64,000 nt of DNA, taken from positions 462,613-526,612 of the forward strand of contig VZQC01006901.1 of assembly GCA_009823505.1 (NCBI GenBank), written 5' to 3'. The notes under the pieces are model-generated. The model did no database searches and was not told where the DNA came from. It was given only the letters and a program-made list of their open reading frames with translations. The position numbers and the translations under genes were made by a program. Source of the stretch: Rhizomys pruinosus. Taxonomy: Eukaryota > Chordata > Mammalia > Rodentia > Spalacidae. Numbering within the stretch: position 1 is the stretch's first letter; the number at the start of each line of letters is the position of its first letter. This document shows, in pieces, positions 22,408 to 34,634 of the stretch.

Positions 22408-22735
22408 TTTTTTTTTTGCCAATGTTTTGAGGCTCTGTGCATTTCATACAAAATTACATTACAAATCAAATCTAGACCCATGCCCGCCTCCCTGCCCCCT
22501 CACCCTACCAGACCTCATACATTCTGCCAAACATGTTTTTCATCTTTTTCTCAGTCTCTCTCAAAATTCTCGATGCAGAAGTTTACTGTTTTGAGCAGAA
22601 GTTCACTTTCAGTCAGTTTTTTGATGCAGTCTTTTCTGTTGTTGTTATTCCTTCCAATATTAATCACTCTAAAATATGCACATATGCATGCCACATATAT
22701 CATAGGTTTTAGCATCTTCAGCTTATGATTTTTTT
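22408..22735 (-). mobile_element. L1 3'UTR fragment
   Basis: Antisense 3' end of a rodent L1. It shares GAGGCTCTGTGCATTTCATA, CAAATCAAATCTAGACCC and TTTTTCTCAGTCTCTCTCAA with the L1 copy at 60823-61665. 5'-truncated. Confidence 0.85.
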
Positions 22736-23017
22736 TTTTAATAAGGCTAAAAAATGTCATGTTTGAAGGCTCCTCCTTGGCAAGCCCAAACCACCATTAG
22801 TTCTGCCCTGTGTTCCACACTGGGGTCTTCCCTTCCCATGGTCACCAAATGAGGTTCAGTAAGCACCATTTTTTTACTTGAGATGATGCATAGATGTTAT
22901 GGGATTGGGTTGGATACTGTAGTACATCGATACAAATAATTGTTTAAACTTTTAGGAAAGTTTAAATATAAATACCATTAAACAGATTTGTTCATGTATG
23001 ATTGAAGATTATCTTTT

Positions 23018-23575
23018 TTTTTTTTTTTAAATTAGTTTTTATTGATGCTTTGTGCATTTCATACATTTTTTTCCAATTCAAGTTCAGGCTTATTTCCCTT
23101 TCCCCTCCCCCACCCCCACCCCAGCCCAGATCATGCTTTCTGCCATAACTGTCCTCGGCATTTTCTCCTCTTTTTTTTTTTTTTTTTTTTTTTAGCAATA
23201 ATGTGATATTTATGAGTACAAGCTTCCTTCAGGCAAACCTATCTGCAGGCGTGTTGTGCCCAAACACCCAGCCCCACCATCCAGGGGGGGTGAACAGGTT
23301 GTTTGTTAATCAAGTTTGATAAATGAGTGATCCAGACTACATACTGTAGTTTCAAGCCATTCACACCAATTCGAGCCCTTACATGCTACTACCACGCCCC
23401 CTCCTCATTCCGCGAGGTTGGTTTCCCTAGGTTGAAAGGGGCGACAGGTGAGAGAGGGAAACAGTCCACTCTCTCTGGAGCTGGTGCTTGGGACTCGGGT
23501 CATTCTGGCTGTGTCCTTCATGGGCTGACAGTTTTGGTCCAGGAAGACCTTTCGGATCCCTTCCCTGGCGCGTTA
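23018..23575 (-). mobile_element. Bipartite L1-chimeric retrocopy
   Basis: One insertion bounded by a 15-bp target duplication, TGAAGATTATCTTTT (23003-23017 and 23576-23590). On the minus strand it reads: about 380 nt of unknown origin, an internal poly(A) of about 22 (23171-23193), an L1 3'UTR with its G-rich tract and end (about 23029-23170), and a terminal poly(A). This is the expected structure of a template-switch product that joins a polyadenylated RNA to L1. Confidence 0.75.
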
Positions 23576-23765
23576 TGAAGATTATCTTTTATAGTATAAG
23601 CATTAGATAGGGTTGAAAAGTAAGAATCAGGTTGAAAACTCTGGAATCATCAGGTCAGCTGTGTTCAAGTCTAGATTCACTCCCTTTCCAATAGTTTAAT
23701 CATTTTTCTTCAGAGCTGAGCACCAGTTTTGGCACCTGTAAAAGCGAATAATAAAAGCCATCTCA

Positions 23766-23898
23766 GCCAGGTGTGGTGCACACCTGTAGTCCCAGTGCTT
23801 GGGAAGCGAAGACAGGTGGACCTCTGTGAGTTCAAGGCCAGCCTGGTCTACATAGTGAGTTCTAGGACAGCTGTGGCTACAGGCCAAAAAGACCAAAA
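23766..23898 (+). repeat. B1 SINE, 3' shortened
   Basis: B1 head and middle, ending early in GGCTACAGG-CCAAAAAGACC. Imperfect flanks AAAGCCATCT / AAAGCTATCT. Confidence 0.88.
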
Positions 23899-24153
23899 AA
23901 AGCTATCTTACACTCATATGTTCAAAAAATCTGTGACTTTCCTAGCTAGTTGTACCCTCTCCCCTCCCACCAAACTTAATTTTCTTCCCTGCCCCAATGT
24001 TGCTTTCTTGCTTTTTTCAAATGATACTCATGAGCCATATCATTAGGCAGAGGATCTAGGGACAACGTTAGTTTTTTTCTGGAATAGTTTACTGATCAGT
24101 TGCCTACCATGTGCTTGGAACTGTGCTGAGTGCTATGGGTAAGATGAAGACTG

Positions 24154-24339
24154 GCTTGGCATGGTGGGGCATGCCTTTAATCCCAGCACTTGGGAGGCAG
24201 AGGCAGGTGGATCTCCTGTGAGTTCAAGGGCCAACCTGGTTTATACGGAGTGAGTTCCAGGACAAGCCAGAGCTACAGGGAGACCCTGACTCAAAAAAGA
24301 CAAAAAAAAAAAAAAAAACAAAGACAAAAAAAAAAAAAA
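24154..24339 (+). repeat. B1 SINE
   Basis: B1 with a double A-rich tail (AAAGAC repeated) and target duplication AAGATGAAGACTG (24141-24153, 24340-24352). Confidence 0.94.
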
Positions 24340-24400
24340 AAGATGAAGACTGAACAAATGGACTTGGGGTGAAGATGTATCTAAGACTTGGGGTCTAAGA

Positions 24401-24476
24401 CCTGGTCTATCTCCATCAGATGAATCGTTAACTCCAAGCCTGGTCTGTCTCCATCAGATGAATCATTAACTCCAAG
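24401..24476. repeat. 38-bp tandem duplication
   Basis: Unit CCTGGTCTATCTCCATCAGA... at 24401-24438 is repeated at 24439-24476 with two substitutions. A MIR-like CCTCAGTTTCCTCATGTG follows directly. Confidence 0.9.
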
Positions 24477-25741
24477 CCTCAGTTTCCTCATGTGAAAAAT
24501 GATCATGGGTGATTGATACTTACCTCAGAGAACTTACATAAGAAATGTCACAGGAACTAATGGAAAAGTCTTGCTGAACTGATGATATTTCTGTTTTAAC
24601 ATCACAGGTATGTTATATGGCATATATATTCCTGAAATAGCCTGTGTTCTGCAGAATTGTATATTAAAAATAACTAGCCCTTTGTAAAACCCAGTTTGAG
24701 AAAGATAAAAAAAAAACCCAACCTGTTATAATACTGTGGCCACAATGCTAAGATAAAACTGAAAGAGAGACAAAGACCTGTTAAATTTGAATAAGGAAAT
24801 ACCCACACATGCATGCTACAAGTGACATAGGCCTTTTCCTCTGGAGCTGGTAAAGGTTGCTTGCTGGAGGGGTAAGGAAAGGACGAAGCTACTGAGTGAG
24901 GCCAGGGAAGAAGCTTGAAGGTTAGGGGCTGCACACTAAGCTTTCACAAGCTTTAACATCTTAGAGGAAATCCAGGTACTTTCACATTATAGTGCTGTCG
25001 TCCCACTGGTTATCTGGCTTACAGTAACCCTGTCTTGCTCTAACATGGCTTACAGTATTATGCATTAGAGCAGTGTGGGCCATATAGGCAACTGACAGAT
25101 TACAGGCTTCCACAAAGTCCCAGGCTTCGTTAGCAGGATAAGCAGTGACTGCCAAGGGTAGAATTCAGTAAGAGATGACTCTGTCCCTCTGGCCTTTTGT
25201 CCCTCCTATCCCAATTTGACTAGGATTTGGTCCTCTCTCCTTGGTTTAGGGTTCCTCTCCTTCCCTAGCCTGCGAGTTCCTAGAGAAAGGTTCCTATCAT
25301 GTTCATCTCTGTGCTCTAAAGGCTCAGCATAGGGGCCCTGGAGCATAACTGTTGCATTCCAGTTGAACTTATTGCCAGGGGAAATCCCTGAACCCCCTGT
25401 AGTAGTTCCAGGTTCATCTGGGGGCAACATGAGCTGAGGATTGGAAGAATCCTCAGGGACCGTACTCACCCAGCTCTATAGTCTGCATCGCTGATGCTCC
25501 CAAGTATGACGAGACAGCTCAGTGGGCCTTAGTCCTTCATTGGGGACAGCCGTGCTGGGGCCAGCAACACTTCTGCCTCCCCAACCCTCCTTCCTGTCTT
25601 CTTCCTTCACCAAGCCCTATTCCATGTCAGGCTTTGACACAATCCCAAGGATGGAGTGGTAAGTACAGTAGGCATACTGCTTTCATTGCCCTGTAGAAAT
25701 AAGAAATGAGCTGATTAAAGTATAATCAAAAGAATCCATAA
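24477..25741. other. Single-copy intergenic DNA
   Basis: A MIR remnant lies at the very start. Otherwise nothing recognised. Confidence 0.4.
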
Positions 25742-25895
25742 ATGCTGGAGAGATGGCTCAGCAGTAAAGGCACTGGCTGCTCTGCTTTGGTTCCCAGCAC
25801 CCTCATGGTGGCTAACAACCATCTGTAACTCCGTGCATGTACATGTATGCAGGCAAAACACTCATATACATAAAATAAACAAAATTTAAAAATAA
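25742..25895 (+). repeat. B3-type SINE
   Basis: GCTGGAGAGATGGCTCAGCA head, shortened around the B box, ending ATGCAGGCAAAACACTCATA plus A-rich tail, as in B3. Confidence 0.85.
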
Positions 25896-26220
25896 TTAGT
25901 AAATGCTATGAGTCGAAAGAAATGGGCAGGACCTGTCTCTGACCTGGAACTAAATTTTTGTTTGTTGACTTAATTGGATGGAAACTGGAAAGACTGAGCC
26001 TGTGGAGCCTATCTCTAACTGAAAAATGGGGAATATCTTAAAAGGAAGGACCTCCCTGAGGAGAAGTTACAATATAATGAATAAAACACAGACTGGCAAG
26101 AGGTGGCATGTGCCAGGGATAAGACAGGATCAGTCCCAGGCAAGAAAGAGCCACCAACAGTGACAGGTGGTGAGCACTTTTCCTACTGTGCTTGGCCAGT
26201 TCTGTTAAAAGAAACTTTGA

Positions 26221-26485
26221 GGGGCTGGAGAGATGGGTTAGCAGTTTAGAGCACTCACTGCCCTTGTAGAGGACCCGGGTTTGATTCCCAGCACCCACAT
26301 ATCGGCTGAGAACCAGCTTAGGCTGGGTGTGGTGGTACACACCTTTAATCCCAGCACTCAGGAGGTTGAGGCAGGCGGGTCTTTGTGAGTTCAAGGCCAG
26401 CCTAGTCTACATAGCCAGCTCCAGGCCAGCTGGGACTAAAAGGAGACCATTTCTCAAAAAGACAAAAAAAAAATAAATATATAAA
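26221..26485 (+). repeat. B2-B1 composite SINE (copy B)
   Basis: B2 head (26221-26320) ends at GAGAACCAGCTTA and is joined to a full-length B1 (26321 on) with an A-rich tail. The pair as a whole is flanked by TAAAAGAAACT / TAAAAGAACCT (26206-26216, 26486-26496), as if it had inserted as one unit. Confidence 0.85.
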
Positions 26486-26496
26486 TAAAAGAACCT

Positions 26497-28369
26497 AGAC
26501 TAGCAGTTCAACTGAGACTATCACTGAATGGAGACCATGTTATTTCTTTCAGATACTGGCCTCCTCCATATCCTGAGAACTCGGAACTTATACCAGATAT
26601 TTCTAGGTCCTTCTCTCCCCTACCTACTGGACTCTATACCACTAAATTTTATTAGGTTTTCTGTTTGCTTGTAGTTGGCATGATACCTAAACCTATCAAA
26701 GCATAGAAATGCAGTAGCCAAGGATTTCTAGTCACTGTGTTCCCTGTCCCTAAGTCTACATTAGTATCCCATGCCAGTCACTGACCTTGGTCACCTCATT
26801 TCATTTGCCACAGACATACCAATTGAGCAAGAAGTGTGTGCTAGTGTTAACAGGTAGCAAGGTCACCTGGGACCTTGTCTTCTCTATCAGGGAGACTTGG
26901 CCAGATTACTGGTCTTAAATGGCAGTGTAGAATTCTAACCCTTATTAAATTAAAGTGGGTTCAGGGTTACTCCTTGATAACTTAAGCCTCATTCTGTAGT
27001 AGAAAAGAGTGAAGCGACTTCTAGGAGATGATGATCTGGATTGTTATCATTTTCTCTGCTGGATCATCAAGCATCCAGGCCTCACTTGTCCCAGTCTTTG
27101 TGGAAGGGATCGAAACAACAAAACTGGGTGGTTTCTGTGGTCTTTTCTGGCTCCGAAGTTCTCAGGGTCTTCAGACCTTTTTCTGGTTTCTTTGCCTCTT
27201 GTCGATTAGCGCTACTTCAAATGCAAGCTTCCTAGATTCCAAATGCTTCATCCCCTGGTCAGACCGAAGGCTAGCCCTTCAGTTTTGCTAAGCAGGACCT
27301 GGGTCCTGCTTGTCTTGAGTCTCCTCTTACGGACCCACTTTCTCAAAGCTTTCCTTTTGATGACCCCTAATTGTGCCTGCATTGGCCCACACTAAAGGTC
27401 TCTCAGCCATCCACTCAGCAGCAGCTGCCAGTATGATTTTGTGAACCGACAGTATTGTCAGTAATCTCATCCCCACACGCACAAGCATTTGGATTACTTG
27501 ATTTCTCTTGTGAGGCTCTTCCTTCTCGTATCGTGTCACTGCTAGACTCAAAGTTCTAAGCAGGTCTCACCTTTTTACCATGCCCAGGCTGCTGTGACAC
27601 TTGGTTTTTTGAGTCAGTGGGAGTTCTGCTGGCAGTACCCGAGGCAGTTGTTTATAATGTTAGCTTAATCAGACCTGGGAGTACTTCTGAATATTTTCTG
27701 AATTTCGAACTCCAAAAATTTTCATAAAGCTATTCACGTCAGCATCTGTGCTATTCACTCATCAAGCAAAAAAGATACTGGGCTGCCCCAGCCCTTGGCC
27801 TTTTGTGGTTCAGAGCCAGCTGGGTTTGGGCTGGGTCAAGGGTAAGGGTAATGTTGATGAGAAAGCCAACCATGCTTGTCTATGAGAATATTATTGGCTT
27901 CTTTTTCCAGATAAGGAAACTTAAGGCACAGAGAGGAGAGGTGACTCCGTCACACAGCTAGGACTTAGCAAAGATGGGACTGACGTCTGGTGGCATGTGA
28001 CTCAAAGGCAGGTCTCTTTCCACTCAGCTGCACTCCACCACTCCCCGGGATGTTCAGGGTCAGAAGCCATGTGGGAGTAGCAGGTCTGTCAAGTTCTGCT
28101 GGGCTGAGCTGTTTATCATTGAGGAGGACACTCATCACTGTGCTAATTACATTAATTGCTGCCCACTCTAGGGCTAGGTGGGTGGCTTAACAACACCTAG
28201 CAACGTGGTAATGACGCCTGGACCTGCCTTTATGCTGAAAACATCTGACTTTTTTTTTTTTTTTAAACTCCTTCCTGTGATGGCTAAAGACAGTAATTAT
28301 AAGTTGGATTGGTTGGAAGTTAGCTGCTCTCTACCATATGGGGGAAAGGTCAAGACGATGAACTTTGCT
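26497..28369. other. Single-copy intergenic DNA
   Basis: Contains a MIR remnant (27903-27975) and a T-tract at 28251-28264. No gene recognised. Confidence 0.45.
27903..27975 (-). repeat. MIR fragment
   Basis: Reverse MIR core: AAGGAAACTTAAGGCACAGA, then GTCACACAGCTAGGACTTAG. Confidence 0.65.
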
Positions 28370-28378
28370 CTCCATCAG

Positions 28379-28385
<7 letters not shown>

Positions 28386-28423
<38 letters not shown>

Positions 28424-28664
28424 ATTTTATTTTATTTATTTATTATTTATGTGTGTGAATGTATTGCCTGCATGGAGGTTTGTGCACCTGTGTCGTGCAA
28501 TGCCTCGGAGGTCAGAAGAGGGCGTCGGATTCCCCTGGAACTGGAGTTCTCCTGGAATTGGAGTTACAGACGGTTCTCAACCGCCATGTGGGTGCTGGGG
28601 ATCGAACCCAGGTCTTCTGCAAGAGCAGTCGGTGCTCTTAACCGCTAGGCTATCTCTCCAGCCC
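28386..28664 (-). repeat. B2/B3-type SINE with internal duplication
   Basis: Antisense element with a long poly(T) (28382-28414) and perfect 16-bp target duplication CTCCATCAGCCTCTTT (28370-28385, 28665-28680). Carries the extra GGAGTTCTCCTGGAATTGGAG block. Confidence 0.95.
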
Positions 28665-29744
28665 CTCCATCAGCCTCTTTACTGGAAGTGAGAAGGAGAC
28701 AAAGATTTATGAAGCATCAACTGTGAGCCTGATGTTTTACTTAAGGGATGGATTGTAACCTTATGATTGCCCCAAATCAGGTGTTCTGTTATCCTTACTC
28801 TGGCAGTGAGAGAATGTGGTCAGCTACTTGGGGTCCCAGAGCTAGGCAGGAGACATTCAGGTTTGGGACTAAGAACCATCGAGGACACAATCCCAGGACC
28901 AGAGCAGCCCTCACCAGGAGAATATGCATTGTGACACTTGAGTGGAGCTGGGTGTGTATTTCAAGCGCACAGAAAGCATCTGGAAGTGGTGTTCTGTGGA
29001 GTTCTCTGTTTCTAATAGATGACTGCTTGGTGTCTTAACTCCCTCTGCCTTCACTCCTCTCCTGAGCTCCTGAGAAAAATTACCTGTAAATGTGTTAAAT
29101 GCAAATGAAGTTAAATGTAACTCACAGTGTTTACTTCCATTTTAAAAGTAATTTGAAGACTCCATCTGCATACTTGTTTAGAAGATGGCTTTGACAGGTC
29201 ATCATAATTGGCCCAAAAAGCAGAAGGTAATTTAGGAAGTCACTCGCTTTGGAATGCTATATATCTGTGTACTCTCTGGGTGTGTCCATATTGTCTGTGT
29301 ACTTGTAGGTATAGAAGTCAGTGAGTCGTGTGTGCGTGTGTATATTCTTCTGGAAGTGCTTAGATGACTTTATTGAATGTTCCCTGAAAGTCATGTGTTA
29401 GCAGTTCATCCCTCAGCTTAATGCTCGTAGAAGTAGGTAGACCCGCTTAACAGGCATGCTTGGAGGATTGTGGGGCAGTGGCCTTTTCCTCTTTTTGTCC
29501 TGTCCATGAAGTTAAGGGGACTCCTCTGCCACACGCTCCTGCCGTGATGTTCTGTGCTAACACAGCCAGAGGGTAATGGGGACCAGTCGGTCAAGATTGA
29601 AACCTCCACAACTGTGAGCCTTTCCATTTGAAAACTATCATAGCTGTTTGTTACAGTAATGGAAAGCTGACCAACACATTTTTCTAAAACTCAGAACAAC
29701 TAAGTTCCATGGTGATGCAGGGGAGTGCAGCTGTTTGGAGCTGA

Positions 29745-29860
29745 CTGATGTTTGCATCTTGGCTCCGCCTCTTATTAGCTGCTGTGACTTGGGCCAAGTT
29801 CCTAAATCCCTGGGCATCAGTTTTCTCATTTCTAAAAATAGGGATAATAGCAGTTTTGAC
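29745..29860 (+). repeat. MIR fragment
   Basis: GCTGTGACTTGGGCCAAGTT, then CATCAGTTTTCTCATTTCTA and AATAGGGATAATA: a good MIR core. Confidence 0.75.
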
Positions 29861-30014
29861 CTGGTCACATTCCTGTAGGCCAGGAGGTTTTTCAGGGCAG
29901 GAACTGTGTCTATATACTACCCTGCCTCTAGGCAGAACGAGAATGAGGCTAAGCAGGCTTTGAACTTGAGATAGTACTTCCATTCTGAAACCAACATTTC
30001 CAAATTGGCTGTGC

Positions 30015-30080
30015 TACCTCTGAGAGATGACTTAACTTTTCTGAGCCTGCTATTTCTTATCTGTATAATAGGAGTTTGTT
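30015..30080 (+). repeat. MIR fragment
   Basis: GATGACTTAACTTTTCTGAG, CTATTTCTTATCTGTATAAT: second MIR core about 170 bp after the first. Confidence 0.65.
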
Positions 30081-30958
30081 ATTCCTCCCTGGCGTGAGTG
30101 CTGTGTGATAAGGTGTGGCCTGTGAAGGCATGTCCACCAGCCAGCACACAGGAGGTGGCAGGCGAAGCTGCTGCTGCCTCTTATGCCCATCCTAGACTCC
30201 AGTATTCAGTGTTGTCTGCCCGAGTTCCTGTTGATGGGTAGAGCACGTTCCTGTGCTTTCTATGCTCCCCTTTCTTTCCCACCCTGGTCAGCTCTGCTGT
30301 GCTGTGACTGAGTGCCTCTGTCCAGGCCACCACCATCTCTGGCTGCCTACTGACTGGCACTGCCTCCGGCAACCCTGAACAGATCTTGTCACTTCCTGGG
30401 ATGCTCCCAGCAGAGAGTCCTGCCTCACCTTTGTCCTGCTGGTCATGTGAACTTTCTGGAAAACTGATTCTACTGTGGCAGAGAGAAGAAACTGAAAAGC
30501 AACATCACGAACAGCGTGTGCAAGAGTCCAGTTGGCAGAGGCTGGTCCTCACCTGGGCTCCACTCACCACGCATGCTCAAGGGAAGCCCCCAGTGTACAG
30601 CAGGGGAGAGGTGGCTTCTGTGTACTGTAGAGTCTGCTTTGGAGTGCTAGCAGACTCCTGGCATGGAGCTTGCTTCATCTCAAATAAACTATTTCTGTTT
30701 CTACCCAAGTGTCTCTGGTCCAGTTCTTTGCCATGGAACACAAGAACCTACCTGATGATTGACCCTAATCTGCCCCTATTAACACCATTCTCAGAGCTGG
30801 CCCACTTAGGAAGTGCCAGCCACCACCTGGGCATGAGTGGAGGGTTCCAGCAAGTTCTGGATTTGGTGATTTACACCTGCATTGTCTCTGTCTCTTCCTC
30901 CAGAAGATTTGCAAACACAAGTGCTCACTTCCTCAGGCCTGGTACCAAACAGCCCATC

Positions 30959-30991
30959 CCCCCACCCCACCCCCACCCCCATCCCCATCCC
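30959..30991. repeat. (CCCCAT/CCCCAC)n tract
   Basis: Irregular C-rich hexamer repeat. The opposite strand is G-rich (GGGGTGGGGTGGGG-like) and could form a quadruplex. Confidence 0.8.
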
Positions 30992-33440
30992 TGTCCCATG
31001 GCACCTTCTCTGAGAGACCTCGTCCATGGCTCACTAACCACTCGACACACCTGGTGCTCCATTTCATTGCCTGCTCACCTGTATATGATAGATTACATAG
31101 TCATCTATTTACTCTCTTTTTTCAGTATAGGGGGAGGGAGGGAGGGATTGAAGCTTTGTGCATGCTAGGCCTGTGTTATTCACTTACTTTTTAATGGTCT
31201 CCCTTAAGTAGAATGAGAATTAAAAAACAAAACAAAAACTGGTTTTGTGTTGCTTTCTGTGGGCATGGCCCAGGCACATAGTAGCTGCTCAGTAAATACT
31301 TGCTGTGGTTGGAACATGTGTGACTATGAAATGGCCGAGAAGAGTCTGAAAGATGCTTAAGGCCTACATGGCCCACCGAGTGGCATTTGTTTTGCTGTAA
31401 GCAGGGCAGTGAGGAGGACAACTGGATGGTCCCTTAGTGGCCATTTCCCTGCACATGAACACCCTGAAGATCAGCATGTTTTGTCTTTGGCTTGTGTTCT
31501 CAGGGTTGGCTTGGGGCACAGTTGCAGTGTGGGGCAGAGTCATCTCCTGTGTGCTTAGCTGTGCTCATATAGATGTGTATCATCACAGATAAAGATCACT
31601 CAAAAGTTTAAATGCCTCACCACCATAATAAATTGAAAGTTTGAGGGGTGCTACCTCACTGTCCTTAGACCATGGAACCACACAGCATCTGCTCGCTCTG
31701 ACTTCTCCTTGCCAGCCTTTCTCACCCTCCCCTTCTTGTTCTGATTCTAAGAAAGCCATCAACTCCAGTAGCTTAGGGAAGAAATAAACACCGAGGTTTC
31801 AGGGTTCCAGGCCAGTACTACTACTTAGCCCTGTGAGATGTCACACTCTGCAGAGTGGGCCTGCCTGAGGAGCAGGATGTGCAAGGTGAGGGCTGGCTGG
31901 CTGGTGAGGCACTGTAGGTGGGGGGACAGCCCTCCCCACACTTGTAGGTGCTGGTTGCCTTCCTGCTTGTAGTGTCTGGTATACCACTGTGGTGTTTCCA
32001 TAACCTTTGGCTCTAGTCAGAGAACAGCCAATCCACCATAAACTATAGAGATAGCTCCTGGCAAGGTCTTACAGAGTCAGTTCCTCAGAAAGACTTCCAT
32101 GGAGGTCCTACTGTGTGCACAGAAGGTTTAGGGGTAGGATGGTGTGATGTGAGAAGCAGTTTCTGCTGGTGTTAGTGCCCTGGGGCTGCTATAACAAATG
32201 ACCATAAGCTTGCAGGCTCAAAAGAGTAAAAAGGTTCTTTCAGCCTCTGCTGAGGTCCAGCTCCTCTTGATGCTGCACTGGACATTTAGGATGGATGTTG
32301 GGAGACCAAGGAAGGAAGCACAATATTCCTGATGAGGCTACAGTCAAGTTTGTGGCCACGAAGCAAAAATAAGTCAATAAGAGTAAGGCCGAGCTAAGGC
32401 CAAGGTCTTGGTGTCAGAGGCAAAAGTTGCCAAATCAATTAGCTAGAGAAGAGACCATGTCTTTGGGTCAAATACCGTGAAGATGTGAGCTCAGGGATAG
32501 AGTCCTTCCCACTTTAATTTCTTGGCTTTATGCATTAAAATCCTTCAAGCATATGGACCACTTTTAATCTTAAAACAGGCCAAAAGCTAAACATGGAACT
32601 GGTCGTCTTTTAGAGGCAGGGATGTATTTTTATCCACTTGCTCAAGAACATACCATTACTCAAAGAGGGAATGGCTGTGGGCCCACAGCCCCATGCTTCA
32701 GGCCCCTGATCTCTTATCAGTCACCCACTTCCCTGGCTGTGCACAGGGGAGCGTGGCAGTGCTGCACGCAGTGCTAGCTGTGTGCAGGAACATGCCAGCA
32801 GGCTGTCCAGACCCTGCTGGGAGAGCTGCAGTGAAATGTGCTGTCTTCTTTCCTGAATGACCGAGCTGTTTGACCCCAGAGATCAAATCTTTGCTCCTGG
32901 TCCTCGGAGCAGGCCTATCAGGAGGGACACTGTGGCCTATCTTCCTCATCTAGCTTTTCCCCTCTTTTGTTCTTAGGTACCTGACTTCCTTCAGGAAACC
33001 TCTGTCCCATCCTTATCCTCCACCCCTATCAGCAGAGTATGTGGTACTGAGATGAGAAGGGCCAACACAAGGAAGACAGTGGCCTATGATCAGAAACACC
33101 TGGGGACCAGGGGACCTGGCCCAAGGAGGGAATGGGGACCTCCAGACTCTGAGATGGGACCAAACTGTCTCCCCCAAACTCCTGGTCCTCACCCCGTACT
33201 GCTCACAAAGGAAAGGGTTTCCTCCATGACATTTGACATTTGTCCTCTGAAACAAGCCTTTGGGCCACTAGTCCCTTGAAGAGATGACAATTGTGATGGC
33301 CTGGATGGCCTTAATTTGACAGACCAAACCTTCTAGAAGCAGAATGAATACTAAAAAGCAGGTCTTTACAGCCACAGGCCTGCCTATAACCCCCTCTTTT
33401 AAGGCTGTGACAGCAGAGAGGTTGGGGGAGAGTGGGACTG

Positions 33441-33492
33441 GGCAGGAGCCCTCTGTGGCCTGGGGAGGAGCCCTCTGTGGCCTGGGCAGGAG
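33441..33492. repeat. 22-bp tandem repeat
   Basis: GGCAGGAGCCCTCTGTGGCC unit at 33441-33462, repeated at 33463-33484, then a degenerate third start. Confidence 0.85.
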
Positions 33493-33873
33493 ACCCTGAA
33501 GGAGCTCTGTGACCATGGCTGCCCACCCCACACAGCTTGTCGCGGCCTCTCCTTTCTCTTCCACCCTCCTCTTGTGAACAGAGCCCCAGGTGGCTGCCAA
33601 GAGAACAAGATGAGAATGTGGTTATGGTTTTGGAACAGGTCCAACTCCGGACAGCACTTAGGCAAAGTTAGGAGGCCAAGAGTTGACTCCACACTGTCAG
33701 GCCTGGATCTCCTTCCGTACGAAGGAGGGAGTTGGAGGACACCCTCTAATTTTTGTTTTTTTTTTTCTCTTCTCCTTCCTATGTGTTCTCTTTTTGATTC
33801 TTAAAGCCATGATTCTTTTGTCTAACTTAAGGACCTGGAACAATTTGTAGATGAATGGTTTCCTCAGTCTTTT

Positions 33874-34100
33874 TTTTTTTAATTTTTTAATTTATTCTCT
33901 AGTTGTATGAATGTACTGTCTGCATGCAGGTCTGTGCACCCGTGTCGTGCAATGCTGCGGAGGTCAGGAGAGGGCTTCGGATTCCCTTGGAACTGGAGTT
34001 AAAGACGGTTCTCAGCCACCATGTGGGTGCTGGGGATCGAACCCAGGTCCTCTGCAAGAGCAGTCGGTGCTCTCAACTGCTAGGCCATCTCTCCAGCCCC
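33874..34100 (-). repeat. B2/B3-type SINE
   Basis: Antisense element. Target duplication GGTTTCCTCAGTCTTT / GGTTTCCTCAATCTTT (about 33857-33873, 34101-34116). Confidence 0.95.
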
Positions 34101-34542
34101 GGTTTCCTCAATCTTTAGGCATCCAGTATTGGACACATATTTAGTGGGAGTCCATTATACACCAGGGCCAGTCCCACACAGCCATTAGTGTGGAGGAACC
34201 TCCCCTCGTGGAAGCTCTAGGCTAGTATAGTTGCTCCGAGGAGTCTTCTCCCAGATGACTGAAAAAGTTCCAGGGCTCCAGAGGGAGAGCATCACCTGCT
34301 AAGAGTATAATGGTAGGCATGCCAGGGGGTCTCAAGCGTTGGTTAGGTGAGTAAATCAATGCTAGTACCTTTAGGCGGCTCTTAGGTGTGACCCTAGACG
34401 GGAGGAGTAGAGCCTTGCAGTCCAGGAAGGTGTGGGAGCTCAGCAGAGGGTGTGTGTAATTGCTGAGCTGTTTGTTGAGACACCTGTGGACAGTAGGACA
34501 TGCTCCTACCTGCCTGGTTCTCAAGGGGGTCATTGGGAACAG

Positions 34543-34634
34543 GGATGGCTTCACACGCCATGCCATGTGTGCCTCCCCCTCCCCCCAGGATGGAGCTGGC
34601 ATAGATGCTGGGACTTGAGGAGAAGGTTGGCTGA
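34543..34634. repeat. Inverted duplication, left arm
   Basis: From GGATGGCTTCACACGCCATG to AAGGTTGGCTGAC. It is the near-exact reverse complement of 35337-35424, apart from small differences at a C/G-run and a 3-bp indel. Similarity stops abruptly at both arm ends. Confidence 0.9.

Larger units (their letters stand above)
28681..33856. other. SINE-poor single-copy DNA
   Basis: 5.2 kb without B1/B2. It holds two MIR pieces (29745-29860, 30015-30080), a C-rich minisatellite-like tract (30959-30991), an open frame of 260 codons beginning at a TTG (30386-31168, not called coding), and a 22-bp tandem repeat (33441-33492). Confidence 0.5.
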
